Positions 62,059 through 64,000 of a stretch of 64,000 nt of DNA are shown here, in pieces. The notes beneath the pieces were generated by a model. That model was not told the DNA's origin. It ran no database searches and saw nothing but the letters and a program-made list of their open reading frames with translations. The DNA is from GWF2-33-9 sp964500435. Its GTDB lineage: Bacteria > Bacteroidota > Ignavibacteria > Kapaibacteriales > UBA2268. Position 1 is the first letter of the stretch, and every line of letters begins with the position of its first letter. The DNA lies in NCBI GenBank assembly GCA_964500435.1, contig CAZCNL010000012.1, positions 1 through 64,000 on the forward strand. Direction: 5' to 3'. The position numbers were made by a program, and so were the translations under genes.

Positions 62059-62136
62059 ATTAATTCAAAATGCAGCCGATAATCATATTAGGAACAAATT
62101 AATCTTTAATTTTGAATTATTAAAATATTATTAATT

Positions 62137-62171
62137 TTTGTTCTTTAATATTAATATTTTTATTATATTTG
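62137..62171 (+). promoter_or_regulatory. Bacteroidota-type promoter of fliW-csrA
   Basis: TTTG (62137-62140), a 23-nt spacer and TATATTTG (62164-62171). The leader to the ATG at 62197 is about 20 nt. Confidence 0.5.
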
Positions 62172-62196
62172 CAATAATTAAATAGGAAATCTTTGA

Positions 62197-62625
62197 ATGG
62201 ATTCACAAAAAGAAAAATTAATTTTGCAAACAAGACAATTTGGCGAAATCGAAATAGATGACGATAGTATTTATAATTTCCCAAATGGTATTCTTGGTTT
62301 TGAGGAAATTAAAAAATACGTATTGATTAGTGAAGAAGAAACTGCGCCATTTAAATGGTTGATTTCAATCGATGAACCTTCAATTGGTTTCCCTCTTTTA
62401 AGTCCATTTTATTTAGATTTAGAATATAATATTGGTAAGAATATTGATTTAGAAAAATATGTGTTATTTGCAATAATAACATTAAATGATGAAAATGGTA
62501 ATATCTCTGCGAACTTAAAGGCACCTTTGGTATTTGATATTGAAAATATGACTGCGGAACAAATCATTTTACCATTTGAAAAATATTCAACGAATTTTGT
62601 TATATCACAGCGTTCTAAGGAGTAG
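62197..62625 (+). CDS. fliW: Flagellar assembly factor FliW
   Basis: A 142-aa protein that binds flagellin and antagonises CsrA, coupling flagellin translation to filament assembly. QTRQFGEIEIDDDSIYNFPN, GILGFEEIKKYVLI, FKWLISIDEPSIGFPLLSP and NLKAPLVFDIENMTAEQIIL match the family. Length is normal. CsrA begins 2 nt after its stop, and the CsrA ribosome-binding site is inside the last codons of fliW. Confidence 0.94.
   Translation: MDSQKEKLILQTRQFGEIEIDDDSIYNFPNGILGFEEIKKYVLISEEETAPFKWLISIDEPSIGFPLLSPFYLDLEYNIGKNIDLEKYVLFAIITLNDENGNISANLKAPLVFDIENMTAEQIILPFEKYSTNFVISQRSKE
62617..62622 (+). promoter_or_regulatory. csrA ribosome-binding site (AAGGAG) with a GGA core
   Basis: AAGGAG lies 5 nt before the csrA ATG at 62628, overlapping the fliW end. 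CsrA binds GGA motifs in leaders, so this could allow autoregulation; the flanking bases only partly match the CsrA consensus. Confidence 0.5.
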
Positions 62626-62627
62626 AA

Positions 62628-62915
62628 ATGTTAGTTTTATCAAGGAAGATAGGCGAAGACGTCAAAATCGGTAATTCAATCACGATTACAGTGTTAAGCT
62701 ATGATAGAGGAGTTGTTCGCCTTGGTATTCAAGCTCCTAAGGATGTTTCAGTTCATCGCAAAGAAATTTATGATAAAATTGTCCAAATGAATAAAATTGC
62801 TGCTCAAACAGATTTGCATCTGCTTAAAGAAATGCTACAAAAAAATATATTAACGTTTGATTTTTCAAATCAACAGAACGGTAATAATAATTTAAATTTG
62901 AAAATAAATAAATAA
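62628..62915 (+). CDS. csrA: Carbon storage regulator CsrA
   Basis: An RNA-binding regulator of mRNA translation. MLVLSRKIGEDVKIGNSITI, VVRLGIQAPKDVSVHRKEIY are the beta-dimer core with the conserved GIxAP and Arg. At 95 aa it has a C-terminal extension of about 30 residues (MLQKNILTFDFSNQQNGNNN) beyond the usual ~61-75 aa, similar to FliW-regulated CsrA, where the extension contributes to FliW binding. It is coupled to fliW. Confidence 0.95.
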   Translation: MLVLSRKIGEDVKIGNSITITVLSYDRGVVRLGIQAPKDVSVHRKEIYDKIVQMNKIAAQTDLHLLKEMLQKNILTFDFSNQQNGNNNLNLKINK

Positions 62916-62968
62916 AAGGTTTTTTATAATTTTGTAATTATTCCAATAATTTTTTAAATTTAATTAAA

Positions 62969-63586
62969 ATGGCAGAATACTCTACACTTATTATTGACGA
63001 TGATATTTGGATGCAAAGAATATTATCCAAATCTTTACAAAGCTACGGCTTTAAAAAGACCTTTTTAGCAAGCAATGGATTTGAAGGAATTGCCTTAGCA
63101 GTAGAGAATTTGCCAAATTTAATAATTCTCGATATTTTGATGCCGGATTTATCAGGTATTCAAACATTGAAAGTGCTGAAAACAATCAAATCTACTCGTC
63201 AAATTCCAGTATTAATGGTTTCCGCTTTATCTGATGCTGAAAATTTGGGACTTGCAGTTCGCAGCGGAAGTGCAGGATTTATTTCCAAGCCCTTTACTCG
63301 TGCAACAATTTACGATAAATTAGTCGAAGTTTTCGGCAAGGAAAAATTATTGCAAATTGCTCGAGGTGAAGAATTTACTGAAATTCATGATTCTTTTGAT
63401 AGAATGAAAGAATTAGAGCGTAATGCTACTTCTCTTTGGAATGCTCCTGCTGCATCAACGAAAACAAGTTCCGAAGAACCTGCCCCAACTCTTATTAACC
63501 CCGAAGAATTAAATAAAAAATATCAACCCGACGAAAAACAAACTTTAGAATCTATTAAAAAGATGCTTCTCCGTACTAAAAAATAA
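62969..63586 (+). CDS. Single-domain response regulator with charged tail
   Basis: A 205-aa protein. Residues 5-125 are a receiver domain: acidic pair Asp10/Asp11, phospho-acceptor Asp55 in LIILDILMPDLSG, the Thr/Ser position in LMVSALSDAE, and the Lys in FISKPFT. The last ~80 residues carry no DNA-binding or enzyme domain and end in a Lys/Glu-rich helix. It follows csrA after 53 nt. The context suggests a motility or chemotaxis role, by analogy with CheY-like proteins (inference). Its kinase is not in this cluster. Confidence 0.88.
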   Translation: MAEYSTLIIDDDIWMQRILSKSLQSYGFKKTFLASNGFEGIALAVENLPNLIILDILMPDLSGIQTLKVLKTIKSTRQIPVLMVSALSDAENLGLAVRSGSAGFISKPFTRATIYDKLVEVFGKEKLLQIARGEEFTEIHDSFDRMKELERNATSLWNAPAASTKTSSEEPAPTLINPEELNKKYQPDEKQTLESIKKMLLRTKK

Positions 63587-63641
63587 AAAAGTAAATTTTG
63601 AATTTATTGCAACTGCCTTTTTGAAATAGTAATTACTATAT

Positions 63642-63971
63642 TTATTTCTTTGGACCTCGAGGTACCGGACATTTGCCATTGGGTGAACTGTTTCTTGGGT
63701 TAGTTCCTGGCAAGCAATTGTGTTGACCGTTGCCTTTTTTTAATCCCATTCCACGACCACAACGATTATCATTGATACCATCTCCGTCTAAATCAATGAA
63801 TTTATCCTTTCCTTGGTTTCTATATGCACGACTAAAATTTGCTGTATCATTTGATTGAATTTCGTTACGATTTCGCAATCTTAACGAGTCATTATTTTGT
63901 GCAATATCTTGGCTATATGCAGTAAATGTTGCAATTAATGTAAAAGTTAATATTATGACTATCCTTTTCAT
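63642..63971 (-). CDS. Small secreted protein with a DxDxDG motif
   Basis: A 109-aa protein with a signal peptide (RIVIILTFTLIATFTAYS). The mature part is low in hydrophobic residues and contains KFIDLDGDGINDNRCGRGMG, a calcium-binding loop like thrombospondin type 3 or dockerin repeats, and a Gly/Asn/Pro-rich Cys-containing tail. I do not recognise a family. A strong GGGAGGG ribosome-binding site lies 6 nt upstream (63978-63984). It is convergent with the response regulator and the 5' region reaches the window edge. Confidence 0.7.
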   Translation of the reverse strand: MKRIVIILTFTLIATFTAYSQDIAQNNDSLRLRNRNEIQSNDTANFSRAYRNQGKDKFIDLDGDGINDNRCGRGMGLKKGNGQHNCLPGTNPRNSSPNGKCPVPRGPKK

Positions 63972-64000
63972 CTTATTCCCTCCCTTTTAGGGCTAATTAA

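Noticed and set aside
63626..63639. Palindrome ATAGTAATTACTAT between convergent genes
   Set aside because: It has no loop and few G-C pairs, so neither a terminator nor an operator is supported.
1..64000. tRNA, rRNA, CRISPR array, transposase or prophage genes
   Set aside because: I scanned the gaps for T-loop motifs, spaced repeats and mobile-element proteins and saw none; small RNAs cannot be excluded by eye.

Overview
This window is AT-rich chromosomal DNA (roughly 30% G+C by eye) from a bacterium of the Bacteroidota / Ignavibacteriota / Kapabacteria (FCB) lineage. The lineage rests on C-terminal type IX secretion (T9SS) sorting domains, a SusC/SusD outer-membrane pair, a GWxTD-domain protein, a short RpoD without region 1.1, and repeated TAnnTTTG -7 promoter elements. 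A MotB stator protein and a FliW-CsrA pair point to a flagellated member, so an Ignavibacteria/Kapabacteria-like organism fits better than a classical Bacteroides. This placement is inference; no rRNA or tRNA gene is present.

Layout. 1-9.2 kb: the 3' end of a T9SS cargo gene, then on the minus strand an aspartate kinase with an unknown partner, a PAS/GAF sensor kinase and a VCBS/ASPIC T9SS protein. 9.2-12.7 kb: a VWA-OmpA-SPOR-like lipoprotein, then mraZ-rsmH, a division cluster that stops after two genes, with a candidate MraZ operator. 12.9-16.6 kb (+): a SPOR protein with four 87-bp repeats, rfbA, and a broken beta-helix/T9SS gene. 16.6-21 kb (-): a single-chain restriction-methylase, kdsB, gatC and a DUF3108 protein. 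21.2-28.4 kb (+): purD, HPr, enzyme I, ligA and a GH13-like protein with altered catalytic residues. 28.4-36.2 kb: queG, ruvX, a GWxTD protein, DUF2892, DUF5714, meaB and valS. 36.4-45 kb: an S41 protease, rpoD, a PpiD-like foldase, a lamin-tail protein, a CBS protein, comM and a DJ-1/PfpI protein. 45.5-52.6 kb (-): a mitochondrial-type EF-G, then SusD and SusC. 53-58.3 kb: an SDR enzyme, a LolD-like ATPase, a methyltransferase, mazG, an APC permease and a YciO-type protein. 58.35-60.6 kb (-): a second single-chain nuclease-methylase. 60.8-63.6 kb (+): CBS protein, MotB, FliW, CsrA and a response regulator. A small secreted protein ends the window.

Most of the window is housekeeping. The cell-surface theme is strong: T9SS cargo, OmpA/SPOR peptidoglycan-binding proteins, SusCD, LPS precursor enzymes (RfbA, KdsB), PpiD and LolD. 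I saw no transposase, prophage, CRISPR array or tRNA. I did not find a complete new multi-gene system. The best leads are the mitochondrial-type EF-G, the MraZ operator abutting a Bacteroidota-type promoter, the GH13 protein lacking its third catalytic acid, the VWA-OmpA-SPOR-like lipoprotein, and the two solitary nuclease-methylase fusions.
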